Assembly: GCF_001456355.1 (NCBI RefSeq)
Contig: NZ_CP010271.1
Location: 558,001 to 622,000 of the forward strand
From: Mycobacteroides saopaulense
GTDB lineage: Bacteria; Actinomycetota; Actinomycetes; Mycobacteriales; Mycobacteriaceae
Direction of reading: 5' to 3'
Length of the DNA stretch: 64,000 nucleotides
The position numbers and the translations under genes were made by a program. Below the pieces are notes generated by a model that saw only the letters and a list, made by a program, of their open reading frames with translations, did no database searches and had not been told where the DNA came from. Shown in pieces: positions 54,401-64,000 of this stretch (position 1 is the stretch's first letter; each line of letters starts with the position of its first letter).

Positions 54401-55198
54401 CTAGGGCAGCAGCGCGACCGACGCCTCGGCGGTGTAGCTCAGGAACGTCAAGGTCTCCTGCAGGTACAGCTGCACGCTGTCGGCGTCATGGGACAGGTAG
54501 CCGATCGTGACATCGGTGCCCAGTTGCAGGTCGAAGTCGCCGCCGCGGCAGCTCAGCACGAACGCGCCATCGATCGCCGGTGCCCAGAGGATCTCCCCGG
54601 TGACGAGCCGGCGGAGGTGCTCTCGGATCGGGTACCCGCGATCGGAGGCCTCGCTGACCTTGGTGTACTCCTCGGCCGACAGCAGCACCGAATACGGGCC
54701 GTCGACACCGGCCAGTCGCAGCTCAGAGAGCGCCTGCGCGACGATGTCGGGATACTCGCGGACATCGGCGGGCAGCTTGAGTTCGGGGTTGGAGCTGGAC
54801 TCCCGGATGCCGACGATCGACGCGGCGGGGTAGCCCTCGAAGATCGCGCGGTCTTCGGCGAAGGCCAGCTTCTTGGCGGCCTCCTTGACCGGATCCCAGT
54901 CGGAGTCCTGCGAGCCGCGCTCCACATCGTCGATGGCCGAACGGCTGATGGTGAACGGAACCCGCAGCCGCACAAGCGGTTTACTTTCTCGCAGGTGGGC
55001 CTGCACGCCTTCGGCGGGCGCCGCCACGTCCACCAGGTGCCCGGTGCTCACCGCCGCGCTGGTGGGACCGCCCGGCTCGCTGACGTCGACGACCCGGCGG
55101 CCTGCGATATGGCGCTTGAATGTTCGGCTGGCCTCGGTTTCGATCTCTGCCCATGCCTCGTCCGTGATGGGGGCGAGTTCGCGGTACAGGTTGTTCAT
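54401..55198 (-). CDS. Encapsulin shell protein (Cfp29-like)
   Basis: 265 residues from ATG 55198 (MNNLYRELAPITDEAWAEIE); a longer open frame upstream belongs to the peroxidase strand shadow. The HK97-like capsid fold is indicated by TFKRHIAGRRVVDV, PLVRLRVPFTISRSAIDDVERG, the dense YPAASIVGI loop region, and RGGDFDLQLGTDVTIGYL with the C-terminal LTFLSYTAEASVALL. It self-assembles into a ~24 nm nanocompartment. Its ATG overlaps the stop of the DyP peroxidase gene (ATGA), the arrangement of M. tuberculosis Rv0798c/Rv0799c. Confidence 0.96.
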   Translation of the reverse strand: MNNLYRELAPITDEAWAEIETEASRTFKRHIAGRRVVDVSEPGGPTSAAVSTGHLVDVAAPAEGVQAHLRESKPLVRLRVPFTISRSAIDDVERGSQDSDWDPVKEAAKKLAFAEDRAIFEGYPAASIVGIRESSSNPELKLPADVREYPDIVAQALSELRLAGVDGPYSVLLSAEEYTKVSEASDRGYPIREHLRRLVTGEILWAPAIDGAFVLSCRGGDFDLQLGTDVTIGYLSHDADSVQLYLQETLTFLSYTAEASVALLP

Positions 55199-56202
55199 GA
55201 CGACGTTCCTTTCAGGCTGCCGATCGATAGGGACCCTGGGTATTGGGTGGATTTCGTGGCCGTATGGGTGGGTAGCGGCGGTGGTGCGTCGAGGAAGTCG
55301 GCCGACGGGGCGAAGAACAACCCACCGGTCACCGCGGTGGAGAAATCCAGGATGCGGTCGGTGTTCCCCACCGGGTCGCCGACAAACATGTTGTGCAGCA
55401 TGCGTTCCGTGACATCCGGGGTGCGCGAGTACGCGATGTAATACGTACCGAATTCGGCCTTTCCGAGCTCTCCGAAGGGCATGTTCCGCCGGAGGATCTG
55501 CAGCTCGTTGCCTTCTTCGTCCTCGATGACGTTCAGTGCCACATGCGAATTCGGCGGTTTGACGGCATCGTCGAATTCGATGTCGTCGAGTTTGGTGCGC
55601 CCGATCACCTTCTCCTGCTCGTTGACGGTCAGGGCGCTCCAGGCCGCCATGTTGTGCAGGTACTTCTGCACGTGCACGTAACTGCCGCCGACGAAATCGG
55701 GGTCCTCGGCGCCGACCAGGGCGGCCGAGGCGGCCTCGTCGCCGTCGGGATTTTCGGTGCCGTCGACAAATCCCAGGAGGTCGCGGTTGTCGAAGTATTG
55801 GAAGCCGTGTACCTCGTCCGCGACGGTCACCGCGCCCGCCAGGGCGCTGATGATGCGGGTGGCCAGTTCGAAACACCGGTCCATGGTGGAGGCGCGGATA
55901 TGAAACAACAGGTCGCCGGGCGTGGACGGTGCGACATGTCGGTCCCCGCGCACCTCCTGGAACGGCGACAGCCGCAGCGGGCGCGGGCCGGAGAAGAGTC
56001 GATCCCAGGCATCCGATCCGATTGCGGTGACCAGCGACAATCGGCGCGCCGGGTCGCGGAACCCGATGGCCTTCGCCAGTCCGGACAGCTCGGGCAGAGC
56101 GTCATGAATCGCCTGCTCGGAGCCCTCGTTGACGGTCACCACGAGGAATATGGCTGACGAGGACAGCGGTTCCAGGACGGCTTGTGGGACGGGATCGGGC
56201 AC
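55195..56202 (-). CDS. DyP-type heme peroxidase with encapsulin cargo peptide
   Basis: 335 residues from ATG 56202. DyP motif LGFVDGTENPDGDEA (GxxDG near residue 140) with the proximal His region VALNVIEDEEG and the IAYSRTPDV segment of the heme pocket. The C-terminus ends in SLSIGSLKGTSS, matching the encapsulin-loading peptide (LGIGSLKG/LSIGSLK) of DyP cargo proteins. Oxidizes dyes and phenolic compounds with H2O2 inside the shell. First gene of the encapsulin operon. Confidence 0.96.
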   Translation of the reverse strand: MPDPVPQAVLEPLSSSAIFLVVTVNEGSEQAIHDALPELSGLAKAIGFRDPARRLSLVTAIGSDAWDRLFSGPRPLRLSPFQEVRGDRHVAPSTPGDLLFHIRASTMDRCFELATRIISALAGAVTVADEVHGFQYFDNRDLLGFVDGTENPDGDEAASAALVGAEDPDFVGGSYVHVQKYLHNMAAWSALTVNEQEKVIGRTKLDDIEFDDAVKPPNSHVALNVIEDEEGNELQILRRNMPFGELGKAEFGTYYIAYSRTPDVTERMLHNMFVGDPVGNTDRILDFSTAVTGGLFFAPSADFLDAPPPLPTHTATKSTQYPGSLSIGSLKGTSS

Positions 56203-56235
56203 GCTTCGACCCTAGACTGAATCCGGTCAGCCATC

Positions 56236-57501
56236 ATGGGAAGCGTGACCGCGACCGCTACAGGGCTGTGCCAATTCATCGACGCCTCGCCGTCTCCGTT
56301 CCACGCCGTGGACACGGTGGCGCAGCGCCTGCGCCGGGAGGGCTTCACCGAGTTGTTCGAGGCGCAGCGCTGGCCGGGACACTCCGGTGACTACTTCACG
56401 GTGCGGTCGGGATCGATCGTGGCCTGGCGCGGCGGCGATGCGGACGCCTTTCGGGTAATCGGTGCGCACACGGACAGTCCGAATCTGCGGGTGAAGGCCA
56501 ACGCCGACCGTGTGCAAGCGGGGTGGCCCATGGTGGCGCTGGAGCCCTACGGCGGCGCCTGGGTGCAGACCTGGCTGGATCGTGACCTGGGTTTGTCCGG
56601 TCGGGTGCTGGTGCGCGACGGGGATGCGGTGCGGTCCACACTGATTCGCATCGACCAGCCGATCCTTCGCGTGCCGAATCTGGCGATTCACATGGTGAGC
56701 GCCGAGGAGCGCAAGAAATGGGTGATCGACCCGCAGTGGCATGTGAACTCGGTGTGGAGCGGTGAACACGGCTTCGCCGAGTACATCGCCGAGCAGCTGG
56801 GCGTCGCCCCGGCCGATGTCCTGGGGCGCGATCTGATGGCACACGATCTGACCGCGGCGGCGCTGATCGGTCCCGATGAAAGCCTGGTCAGTGCTCCCCG
56901 TTTGGACAACCAGGCCAGTTGCTATGCCGGCTTGGAGGCATTCCTGGCCGCCGAATCCAGCTCGACTACGGTGCTTGCGCTCTTCGACCACGAGGAGATC
57001 GGCTCGGTTTCCGATCACGGTGCGCACTCGGATCTGCTGTCGACGGTGCTGGAGCGGATAGTATTGTCCAGCAACGGAACCCGAGAGGATTTTCTGAGAC
57101 ATGCAGCCGCCTCGCTGATGGTGTCGGCCGATATGGCGCACGCGACCCACCCGAACTATCCGGATCGGCACGAACCGGGTCACCAGATCGCCGTCAATGC
57201 CGGACCGGTGATCAAAATTCATCCGAACGTCCGTTACGCCACCGACGGCCGGGGTACGGCGACCTTCGCCCTGGCATGTGAGCGTGCCGGTGTTCCTTTC
57301 CAACGATACGAACATCGGGCAGACATGCAGTGCGGCTCGACCATCGGTCCCTTCGCGGCGTCACACACCGGCATGGTCACCGTGGACGTGGGAGCTGCCA
57401 CCCTCGCCATGCACTCGATACGCGAGTTGATGGGCGCGCACGACGTGCCGATGTATTCCGATGCACTGCAGGCGTTTCTGGAGCTTCCTGCTACATCGTG
57501 A
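56236..57501 (+). CDS. pepC: M18 family zinc aminopeptidase (PepC)
   Basis: 421 residues from ATG 56236 (GTG at 56245 is possible). Metal-site motifs: [13 protein letters not shown] (His, Asp), [13 protein letters not shown] (bridging Asp), [12 protein letters not shown] (Glu-Glu), [12 protein letters not shown] (Asp), and [13 protein letters not shown] (His). Dodecameric tetrahedral aspartyl-type aminopeptidase family. It follows the encapsulin operon divergently, as Rv0800 follows Rv0799c in M. tuberculosis. Overlaps the convergent gene by 11 bp. Confidence 0.95.
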   Translation: MGSVTATATGLCQFIDASPSPFHAVDTVAQRLRREGFTELFEAQRWPGHSGDYFTVRSGSIVAWRGGDADAFRVIGAHTDSPNLRVKANADRVQAGWPMVALEPYGGAWVQTWLDRDLGLSGRVLVRDGDAVRSTLIRIDQPILRVPNLAIHMVSAEERKKWVIDPQWHVNSVWSGEHGFAEYIAEQLGVAPADVLGRDLMAHDLTAAALIGPDESLVSAPRLDNQASCYAGLEAFLAAESSSTTVLALFDHEEIGSVSDHGAHSDLLSTVLERIVLSSNGTREDFLRHAAASLMVSADMAHATHPNYPDRHEPGHQIAVNAGPVIKIHPNVRYATDGRGTATFALACERAGVPFQRYEHRADMQCGSTIGPFAASHTGMVTVDVGAATLAMHSIRELMGAHDVPMYSDALQAFLELPATS

Positions 57502-58309
57502 AGCGCAGGTTGGCGATGATCTTCCATCCCAGGTCGGGGTCGCCGTCGAGCGTGAATCCATCGCGGTTCGCACTGGCCCGTCCACCCAGATGGCGGGCGA
57601 ACTCGCAGGTGTCGGTGGTGAGCGTCACGTGCGGCACATCGGAGAGCGATGAGACGATACGGGCTCGGTCGGGAATCTCGATGTTGACGGTTTGTGCGCC
57701 AATTCCGGTGAGAACAAAGCGGATCCGGCTGCCTTGCGGTGCGCCGGCGCGCTTGCCGACGAGGAAGGGCAGTGCGTTGGTTAGCTCGGTGAGCGCGGGC
57801 GTCGCGGTCACCGGATCCGTCGGCGCCGGCAGACCGAGGCTGTCGCGCACATCCAATTCGTGCATCCAGCAGTCGAAATCGCGAATCTGCATAAATCTGC
57901 CGTAGCTTTCCGGCCCCACAGGGGTGGCGGTCTCGGCGTTGAACTGTTCCTGGGTCAGGCCTTCGAGGACGGCCAGCCGGGCACTGGTCACGGTGCGCAA
58001 GTCGTTCATCACCGCGACCGGCGGCAGCTTGCGGTAGTAGGTGAGCCACCGTTCGTTGAGGACGCCGACGGGATTGTGCACGTGCGCAAGACCGGCGACG
58101 GCCTCGTCGGTGCTGGGGATCGGGTCGCCCGAGAGCAGACGTTCGGTGCCCACCACATGCGCGATCACATCCTTGACGGTCCATCCCGGAAGCACCGATG
58201 GTGCGGCCCATTGGTCGTCGGTCAGGGTGGCGCCCAACTCGTCCAGCGCTGCCCATTCGGCCGCCAAGGCGGCGACGAGGGGCTGCTTGGCGACGATCGT
58301 GACGGTCAT
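57491..58309 (-). CDS. Maleylpyruvate isomerase/DinB-like family protein (TIGR03083 type)
   Basis: 272 residues from ATG 58309. N-terminal helical bundle with [20 protein letters not shown] (conserved His of the mycothiol-dependent MDMPI metal site), [19 protein letters not shown] (His near residue 150) and C-terminal [18 protein letters not shown], the sterol-carrier-like half. Members use mycothiol in thiol-dependent isomerisation or detoxification; specific substrate unknown. Confidence 0.86.
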   Translation of the reverse strand: MTVTIVAKQPLVAALAAEWAALDELGATLTDDQWAAPSVLPGWTVKDVIAHVVGTERLLSGDPIPSTDEAVAGLAHVHNPVGVLNERWLTYYRKLPPVAVMNDLRTVTSARLAVLEGLTQEQFNAETATPVGPESYGRFMQIRDFDCWMHELDVRDSLGLPAPTDPVTATPALTELTNALPFLVGKRAGAPQGSRIRFVLTGIGAQTVNIEIPDRARIVSSLSDVPHVTLTTDTCEFARHLGGRASANRDGFTLDGDPDLGWKIIANLRFTM

Positions 58310-58426
58310 GGGGCGACCCTATGCCAGATCGTGACCCATCCCCTCGGAATGTCCGATGAATTCCGTGGGATCTGTCGGTCAGTCTTCCTAGAGTTGTTCC
58401 ATCGGGGATTTCGAGAAAGGAATCTC

Positions 58427-58819
58427 ATGTCCGTCACATCCACATTCAGCGAGAAATCCTCGCCGGAGAAGATCGGTATCGCACTGAGCGGCATCATCCT
58501 GTTGTTCCTGCTGTTCGATGCGCTGCCGAAGATCTTCGGGGCAGAGGTCGTCCGCAAGGCCACCGAGGAACTGGGCTTTCCGCCGTATCAGACCGCGCTC
58601 ATCGGCTGGGTGTTGTTGGCGTGCACCATCGTGTGGGCCATCCCGCGGACATCGGTGCTCGGCGCGATCGGGTTGACGGCCTACCTGGGTGGCGCGGTCA
58701 CCATCGACATGCACGAGGAAGCGTGGTTCCCGGTCATTTTCGCGATCGGCTTCGGACTGCTGATCTGGGCGGCGATGATCCTGCGCCGCCGTGAGCTGTT
58801 GAAGGTGTTGATCGGCTAG
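58427..58819 (+). CDS. DoxX-like four-helix membrane protein
   Basis: 130 residues from ATG 58427 with AAAGGAATCTC upstream; the long open frame from 57860 is antisense to the previous gene. Four hydrophobic segments: IGIALSGIILLFLLFDALPKIF, YQTALIGWVLLACTIVWAI, SVLGAIGLTAYLGGAVTIDM, WFPVIFAIGFGLLIWAAMIL. The LPKI and YLGGA features suggest the DoxX/DUF4345-type superfamily. Function unknown. Overlaps the convergent lipoprotein stop by 4 bp. Confidence 0.85.
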   Translation: MSVTSTFSEKSSPEKIGIALSGIILLFLLFDALPKIFGAEVVRKATEELGFPPYQTALIGWVLLACTIVWAIPRTSVLGAIGLTAYLGGAVTIDMHEEAWFPVIFAIGFGLLIWAAMILRRRELLKVLIG

Positions 58820-59880
58820 CGCGGGCAGCTCTCGAACTTCTCCCGCATCTCCGCTTCGACTGCGGAACTGCGTTGCGATGGGGGCATCTCGCCCATACAG
58901 CCGCCCAGCCACACGGTGACACTGGTCTTGTTCCCGTGCAATTCGTAGATGCCAGGCTGCCCGAACTGCTTCAGCAGCTCTAGCTGTTGAAGCGCGATGC
59001 CACGCAGCTGTGCTTCTGCTGCGGTGGGCACTTCGGCGTAGGTGGTGTTCAGGTAGTGCCGCGCGGTCGAGTATTGGACGTCTTTCTGATCCTTGTGCGC
59101 CGAGCGTGAGGTAAACCGTGAGGATGTCGGGGCGAGCGCGTTGAGTCGTTCCCACAGAGCGACCGCGCTGATATCGGGAAAGCCCTGCTCTGTGCTCAGG
59201 GCCGGGTAGGCGCCGGAGGCCGGTCCGACATGCCACCCGGCGTCAGACAGGGCCGCGAAGTCGCCGGCGATCTGACGAAAGGCCGCCGTGATGTCCCGGT
59301 GGTCGGCAGGCCTGCCCGGCTGACTGCTCGTCACCGCGACATCCACCGTGACGCGCGGTGCGGGACCGGAGTAGGCCGTCGAGATGTCGACACCCCCGAT
59401 GTGGGCCAATTGCCGCAGGCGTACCCAATCGGCAAAGGGCGGCCGGTTTTGATGTTTGGCATCGGCATCGACGGCCGAGGTGACCTTGCTGCAGTCGGAC
59501 GAAGGGTCTGGGGTTGTGCAGGGTGCCACCACCGTCAGGGTCACATCGTGCTGACTGAACCCCACCTCACGCACGCGCTTGGTGAACAACTCCCAGATCG
59601 CCGCCAGCTGGTCAGCGGTCGCGGCGGGAGATACCGTGACCGTCACGCCGAACCGTTGGCCCTTGGTGAAGACGTTGAAGTAGTCGTGAGTGGTCTGCGT
59701 GACGCCGGGCAGTGCGCGGATCTCCGTGGAGATCTGTTGCGACTCGTCGGTGCGTTGCGGCGCGCATCCGGTCCCCACCAGAAGCACTGCCACGGCAATC
59801 ACTGCCCAGGTACCTCCGCGCCCCCATGTCACAGCGCCCAGTATGCGCCAGGAGCGTTTGTCCAGGCCTGCATCGACCAC
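58816..59880 (-). CDS. Putative lipoprotein of unknown function
   Basis: 354 residues from the start at 59880. Hydrophobic stretch GGTWAVIAVAVLLVGTGC gives a lipobox LVGTGC at about residues 34-39 (Cys39 would be lipidated). The mature part begins APQRTDESQQISTEIRALPGV, with repeated V-T-V-x-V beta-type segments (FGVTVTVSPAATADQ, VTVDVAVTSS), then two long helices. No domain recognised. It lies on the cell-envelope side by the signal; divergent from purL at 16 bp so the promoters interleave. Confidence 0.72.
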   Translation of the reverse strand: MVDAGLDKRSWRILGAVTWGRGGTWAVIAVAVLLVGTGCAPQRTDESQQISTEIRALPGVTQTTHDYFNVFTKGQRFGVTVTVSPAATADQLAAIWELFTKRVREVGFSQHDVTLTVVAPCTTPDPSSDCSKVTSAVDADAKHQNRPPFADWVRLRQLAHIGGVDISTAYSGPAPRVTVDVAVTSSQPGRPADHRDITAAFRQIAGDFAALSDAGWHVGPASGAYPALSTEQGFPDISAVALWERLNALAPTSSRFTSRSAHKDQKDVQYSTARHYLNTTYAEVPTAAEAQLRGIALQQLELLKQFGQPGIYELHGNKTSVTVWLGGCMGEMPPSQRSSAVEAEMREKFESCPR

Positions 59881-59895
59881 ATATAGAATCTGTTC

Positions 59896-62181
59896 GTGAC
59901 TTCACGGGTTGACACGGTCGATAACGCAGCAGCCACCCCCGATCACCCGCAGCCATTCGCTGAACTTGGGCTGAAGGACGACGAGTACGCCCGCATCCGC
60001 GAGATTCTTGGCCGCCGTCCCACGGACGCCGAGTTGGCCATGTACTCGGTGATGTGGAGCGAACACTGCTCGTACAAATCCTCCAAGGTGCACCTGCGCT
60101 ACTTCGGGCAGACCACCACCGAGGAGATGCGCTCGGCGATGCTCGCCGGGATCGGCGAGAACGCCGGTGTGGTGGACATCGGCGATGGCTGGGCGGTCAC
60201 CTTCAAGGTCGAGTCGCACAACCACCCGTCGTATGTCGAGCCCTACCAGGGCGCCGCGACCGGTGTGGGCGGCATCGTCCGCGACATCATGGCCATGGGC
60301 GCCCGCCCGATCGCCGTCATGGATCAGCTGCGCTTCGGTGCGGCCGACGCTCCCGACACCCGCCGCGTCTTCGACGGCGTGGTGCGCGGCATCGGCGGCT
60401 ACGGAAACTCGCTGGGCCTGCCGAACATCGGCGGCGAGACGGTGTTCGATGCCTCGTACGCGGGTAATCCGTTGGTGAACGCGCTGTGTGCCGGTGTGTT
60501 GCGCAAGGAAGATCTGCATCTTGCCTTCGCTTCCGGCGCAGGCAACAAGATCATCTTGTTCGGCGCGCGCACCGGGCTCGACGGCATCGGCGGCGTTTCG
60601 GTGCTGGCCTCGGAGACCTTCGGCGGCGACGAGGCCGACGGAGCCTCGCGCAAGAAACTTCCCAGCGTCCAGGTGGGTGACCCGTTCACCGAGAAGGTGC
60701 TCATCGAGTGCTGCCTTGAGCTGTACGCGGCGCATCTGGTCGTCGGTATCCAGGACCTCGGTGGTGCCGGACTGTCTTGCGCTACATCGGAACTGGCATC
60801 GGCCGGAGACGGCGGCATGCACATCGACCTGGACAAGGTGCCGCTGCGCGCCACCGGTATGACCCCGGCCGAGGTGCTCTCCAGCGAGTCGCAGGAGCGC
60901 ATGTGCGCGGTGGTGACCCCGGAGAACGTGGACGCCTTCATGGCGGTGTGCCGCAAGTGGGACGTGCTGGCCACCGTCATCGGTGAGGTCACCGACGGTG
61001 AGCGACTGCGGATCACCTGGCACGGCGAGACGGTGGTCGACGTGCCGCCGCGGACCGTCGCCCACGAGGGTCCCGTCTACCAGCGTCCGGTGGCTCGTCC
61101 CGACACCCAGGACGCGTTGATCGCCGACAGTGCAGCCGGTTTGGCGCGCCCGGCCACCGCCGGGGAACTGCGGCAGACGTTGCTCGACATGATCGGCAGC
61201 CCGCATTTGTGCAGCCGTGCCTTCATCACCGAGCAGTACGACCGATATGTGCGTGGAAACACCGTGCTTGCCGAGCATGCCGACTCCGGCGTGATCCGGG
61301 TGGATGAGCAGACCGGTCGTGGAATCGCTTTGGCTACCGATGCTTCCGGTAGATACACGGTGCTCGACCCCTACAACGGCGCCCAGCTGGCGCTCGCGGA
61401 GGCGTACCGCAATGTGGCGGCCTCCGGTGCTACCCCGGTCGCGGTGACCAACTGCCTGAACTTCGGCTCACCGGAGGACCCGGGCGTCATGTGGCAGTTC
61501 TCCGAGGCCGTCCGCGGCCTCGCCGATGGCTGTGTGACACTGGGCATCCCGGTCACAGGGGGCAATGTCAGCTTCTACAACCAGACCGGTACCACCCCCA
61601 TTCTGCCCACCCCGGTGGTCGGGGTGCTGGGTGTGATCGACGACGTGAACCGGCGCATCCCCACGGGATTCGGGGCCGAGCCCGGGGAAACGCTGATTCT
61701 GCTCGGTGACACCGCCGACGAATTCGACGGTTCCATCTGGGCGCAGGTGGCGCACGATCACCTGGGCGGTACACCGCCGAAGGTCGACCTGGCCCGCGAG
61801 CAGCTACTGGCACAGGTCCTCACCGCCGCATCGCGTGACGGGCTGGTGTCCGCCGCTCACGACCTGTCCGAGGGTGGACTCATCCAGGCCGTCGTCGAAT
61901 CGGCGCTGGCCGGTGAAACCGGTTGCCGCATCCTGCTTCCCGAGGGAGCGGATCCCTTCGTGGCGTTGTTCTCCGAATCCGCCGGGCGCGTGCTGGTCGC
62001 GGTCCCGCGCACCGAGGAGAGCAGGTTCATGTCGATGTGCGAGGCGCGGCAGCTCCCGGCCGTGCGTATCGGCGTTGTCGATCAGGGTTCGGATTCCGTT
62101 GAGGTGCAGGGACAGTTCTCGGTCACCCTGGCGGAGCTGCGCGAGGTTCACGAAGGTGTGCTGCCCGGATTGTTCGGATGA
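59896..62181 (+). CDS. purL: Phosphoribosylformylglycinamidine synthase PurL (short form)
   Basis: 761 residues from GTG 59896, the short PurL used with separate PurS and PurQ. Motifs: [32 protein letters not shown] at the N-terminus (read in parts), [11 protein letters not shown] (ATP/metal His), [25 protein letters not shown] and [10 protein letters not shown]. Catalyses ATP- and ammonia-dependent FGAR to FGAM. Stop overlaps the next gene by 4 bp (ATGA). Confidence 0.98.
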   Translation: MTSRVDTVDNAAATPDHPQPFAELGLKDDEYARIREILGRRPTDAELAMYSVMWSEHCSYKSSKVHLRYFGQTTTEEMRSAMLAGIGENAGVVDIGDGWAVTFKVESHNHPSYVEPYQGAATGVGGIVRDIMAMGARPIAVMDQLRFGAADAPDTRRVFDGVVRGIGGYGNSLGLPNIGGETVFDASYAGNPLVNALCAGVLRKEDLHLAFASGAGNKIILFGARTGLDGIGGVSVLASETFGGDEADGASRKKLPSVQVGDPFTEKVLIECCLELYAAHLVVGIQDLGGAGLSCATSELASAGDGGMHIDLDKVPLRATGMTPAEVLSSESQERMCAVVTPENVDAFMAVCRKWDVLATVIGEVTDGERLRITWHGETVVDVPPRTVAHEGPVYQRPVARPDTQDALIADSAAGLARPATAGELRQTLLDMIGSPHLCSRAFITEQYDRYVRGNTVLAEHADSGVIRVDEQTGRGIALATDASGRYTVLDPYNGAQLALAEAYRNVAASGATPVAVTNCLNFGSPEDPGVMWQFSEAVRGLADGCVTLGIPVTGGNVSFYNQTGTTPILPTPVVGVLGVIDDVNRRIPTGFGAEPGETLILLGDTADEFDGSIWAQVAHDHLGGTPPKVDLAREQLLAQVLTAASRDGLVSAAHDLSEGGLIQAVVESALAGETGCRILLPEGADPFVALFSESAGRVLVAVPRTEESRFMSMCEARQLPAVRIGVVDQGSDSVEVQGQFSVTLAELREVHEGVLPGLFG

Positions 62182-63980
62182 GCGAGACTCCTGGAGTCCC
62201 TGTCACGACAAGCACCGTCGATCCCGATGACTGGATCGGCCGCAGTTGGCTGGCATTCCAGGAGCTCGAGGAGCATTTCGAGAATCGGCACCCCTTGGTG
62301 GCCTGGGCGTGGAATCTGCTGCGGCTGGATTTCTGCGGAATCGCCTTCGGCGCCTTGTTCTTCTGCCTGTCGCTGACGCCGTCGCTGATGCCGCGCACCT
62401 GGTTGTTCCAGGGGCTGATCGGCGGCGCGACCGCGGCGATCGGTTACGGCATCGGTGTCGCGCTGTCCAAGCTGGTGTTGCGTTTCTGGCTGCGCCAGCA
62501 GAAATGGTGGCCGCTGCGCGATCGCGTGATGGTGACCGCCAAGCTCGGAGTGGTGGTACTCGGGGCGGTGTGCTCGCTGGCCATGATCGTGCCCGCCGCC
62601 CGCTGGCAGCGTCAGATCGCGGCGCTCATGGACACGCAAGGGCCGACGACGATGGAGTACTCAAAGGCCTTCCTCGTCTCGATTGCCGTAGGGGCGCTGT
62701 TTATTTCGGTGGCCCGGATACTGCGTGACCTGGTTCGGCTACTGGCGCGATTCCTGATCCGTCGTCTGCGCCTGAGCCAGGAAGTGTCACTGCTCATCGG
62801 CACCGCCATCGTGGCCGTGTTGACGATCATGTTGTTCAACGGTGTGTTGGTACGCGGGTTCTTCTCCGCCGCGAATGCCTCATTCGGCCCGCATAACGAC
62901 ACCACGCGGGCCGGGGTGGAGCAGCCCATCCAACCCGAGCGTTCGGGGAGTCCGGCCTCGCTGGCCTCATGGGAAAGCCTCGGCTACGAGGGGCGCAATT
63001 TCGTTTCCGGGGGCTTGCATGCCGACGAGCTGACCAAGGTGAACGGTCGCCAGGCCAAGGAACCCATTCGCGTGTACGCGGGGCTGGAGACGGCCGATAC
63101 CGCCGAGGAGCGTGTCGACATCCTGGTGCGGGAATTGGAGCGCACCAAGGCTTTCGAGCGTAAGGCGCTGATCATCGTCCCGACTACCGGTACCGGTTGG
63201 GTGACACCTGCCGCCGCCCGCGGCATCGAGCTGATGTACAACGGGGACACCGCGATCGTCGCCACCCAGTACTCGTTCCTGCCCAGCTGGATCTCGTTCC
63301 TGGCCGACAAGAAGAAGGCACTGGCCTCGGGCAGGTTGTTGGTCGACACCGTCCAGAAGCGTTGGGCACAACAGCCGGTGGGTCACCGGCCCAAGTTGCT
63401 GATCTACGGCGAAAGTCTGGGCTCCTTTGCGGGACAAGGCGCATTCGACGGTCTGGGTGATATTCGCGCGGCGGGGGTCGACGGGGTGTTGTGGACCGGT
63501 CCGCCGAACTTCAGTCAGATCTGGAACGAGCTGGTGTCCAAGCGTGATCGGGGCACGCTAGAAGCGCTCCCAGTGTACGACAGCGGATTCACGGCCCGTT
63601 TCGCGATAGGTCCCGACATCGATGCGCTGGCCAAACCGCCATGGCAGAACCCGAGGGTGTTGTTCGTGCAGCATCCGTCGGACCCCGTGACCTGGTGGTC
63701 CACCGATCTGCTGTTCAGCGAACCGGATTGGCTCAAGGAGGCGCCGGTGGGCGATCGGTCCGCGGCCATGCGCTGGTATCCGATCGTCACCTTCTGGCAA
63801 GTGGCCGCCGACCTGGCCAACGCCGTCGGGGTGCCCGATGGGCACGGCCATAACTACGGCATCTCGTCGGTCAACGGTTGGGCCGCCATCGCCCCGCCGG
63901 ATGGCTGGACCCCACAGGACACCGAACGCATCCGGAAGGCTCTGGACGACACCGCGTCGCTCGACGGCCCCGACACGTGA
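62178..63980 (+). CDS. Membrane-anchored alpha/beta-hydrolase, PF10081-like
   Basis: 600 residues from ATG 62178. The N-terminal ~230 residues have five hydrophobic segments ([99 protein letters not shown]). The C-terminal domain has [28 protein letters not shown] (G-x-S-x-G nucleophile) and [10 protein letters not shown], with GHGHNYG (His) near the end. This matches the mycobacterial membrane hydrolase family (abhydrolase 9) of unknown substrate. Coupled to purL. Confidence 0.88.
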   Translation: MSETPGVPVTTSTVDPDDWIGRSWLAFQELEEHFENRHPLVAWAWNLLRLDFCGIAFGALFFCLSLTPSLMPRTWLFQGLIGGATAAIGYGIGVALSKLVLRFWLRQQKWWPLRDRVMVTAKLGVVVLGAVCSLAMIVPAARWQRQIAALMDTQGPTTMEYSKAFLVSIAVGALFISVARILRDLVRLLARFLIRRLRLSQEVSLLIGTAIVAVLTIMLFNGVLVRGFFSAANASFGPHNDTTRAGVEQPIQPERSGSPASLASWESLGYEGRNFVSGGLHADELTKVNGRQAKEPIRVYAGLETADTAEERVDILVRELERTKAFERKALIIVPTTGTGWVTPAAARGIELMYNGDTAIVATQYSFLPSWISFLADKKKALASGRLLVDTVQKRWAQQPVGHRPKLLIYGESLGSFAGQGAFDGLGDIRAAGVDGVLWTGPPNFSQIWNELVSKRDRGTLEALPVYDSGFTARFAIGPDIDALAKPPWQNPRVLFVQHPSDPVTWWSTDLLFSEPDWLKEAPVGDRSAAMRWYPIVTFWQVAADLANAVGVPDGHGHNYGISSVNGWAAIAPPDGWTPQDTERIRKALDDTASLDGPDT

Positions 63981-64000
63981 GCTCCCGTGTTCGCGCCGTG
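63977..64000 (+). CDS. Possible next gene, first codons only
   Basis: GTG at 63977 overlaps the TGA of the previous gene by 4 bp and stays open to the window edge (V-S-S-R-V-R-A-V). The same coupling pattern is common here, so a gene probably starts here, but only eight codons are visible. Confidence 0.35.

Noticed and set aside
54401..55876. Apparent 491-codon protein fusing peroxidase-region and encapsulin
   Set aside because: The first half is out-of-frame reading of the DyP gene; only residues from ATG 55198 on form the encapsulin, whose start coincides with the DyP stop.
59902..61278. 458-codon open frame antisense to purL
   Set aside because: Shadow of purL; composition biased and no domain.

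Overview
The window is a GC-rich actinobacterial chromosome segment that reads as a rapidly growing mycobacterium, most likely of the Mycobacteroides (abscessus/chelonae) group; the genus is an inference. Support comes from GroEL2 with a GGMGGMDF tail, an MspA-type porin, PE/PPE and EsxG/EsxH-type proteins, PhoP/PhoR very close to the tuberculosis proteins, and a purine/encapsulin block in the gene order known from M. tuberculosis. GTG starts and 4-bp stop/start overlaps are frequent.

Layout. (1) 1-12.3 kb: the N-terminal part of MoeA, a HAD phosphatase, a VOC protein, an MspA porin pair, two closely related SDRs on either side of a cupin and an SF2 helicase, a TetR regulator, an RclC-like/ECF sigma/anti-sigma operon, and groEL2 behind two CIRCE operators with a strong terminator. 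(2) 12.6-25.2 kb: an accessory island. It starts with an isonitrile-lipopeptide-type biosynthetic operon (Fe(II)/2-oxoglutarate oxygenase, FcoT, FadD10-type ligase, ACP, one-module C-A-PCP-R NRPS). It continues on the same strand into PE5-, EsxG- and EsxH-like genes and a CxxC metallochaperone-like gene, followed by a methyltransferase (minus strand), a PPE4-like gene, an FAD oxidoreductase and a DUF202 protein. (3) 25.2-35.3 kb: DUF3349, PhoU, tRNA-Thr, an HNH protein, a decapeptide-repeat protein, phoPR with a PhoP box, a HIT protein, an EamA/LysR pair and a hydrolase/deacylase operon. (4) 35.3-64 kb: the purine region (purD, purB, purC, purS, purQ, purL) interleaved with tandem Tat-exported esterases, an aminotransferase, a CYP126-like remnant, oligopeptidase B, transport and redox genes, the encapsulin/DyP nanocompartment operon, an M18 aminopeptidase and a membrane alpha/beta-hydrolase.

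The most notable system is the 12.6-25 kb island. A small-molecule metallophore (chalkophore) pathway is fused, apparently in one transcription unit, to paralogues of ESX-3 substrates and a metal-binding protein, with no secretion machinery in view. This suggests a combined metal-acquisition module whose secreted proteins would be exported by an ESX-3 apparatus encoded elsewhere. All functions are inferred from sequence reading and recalled family knowledge; no searches were run.
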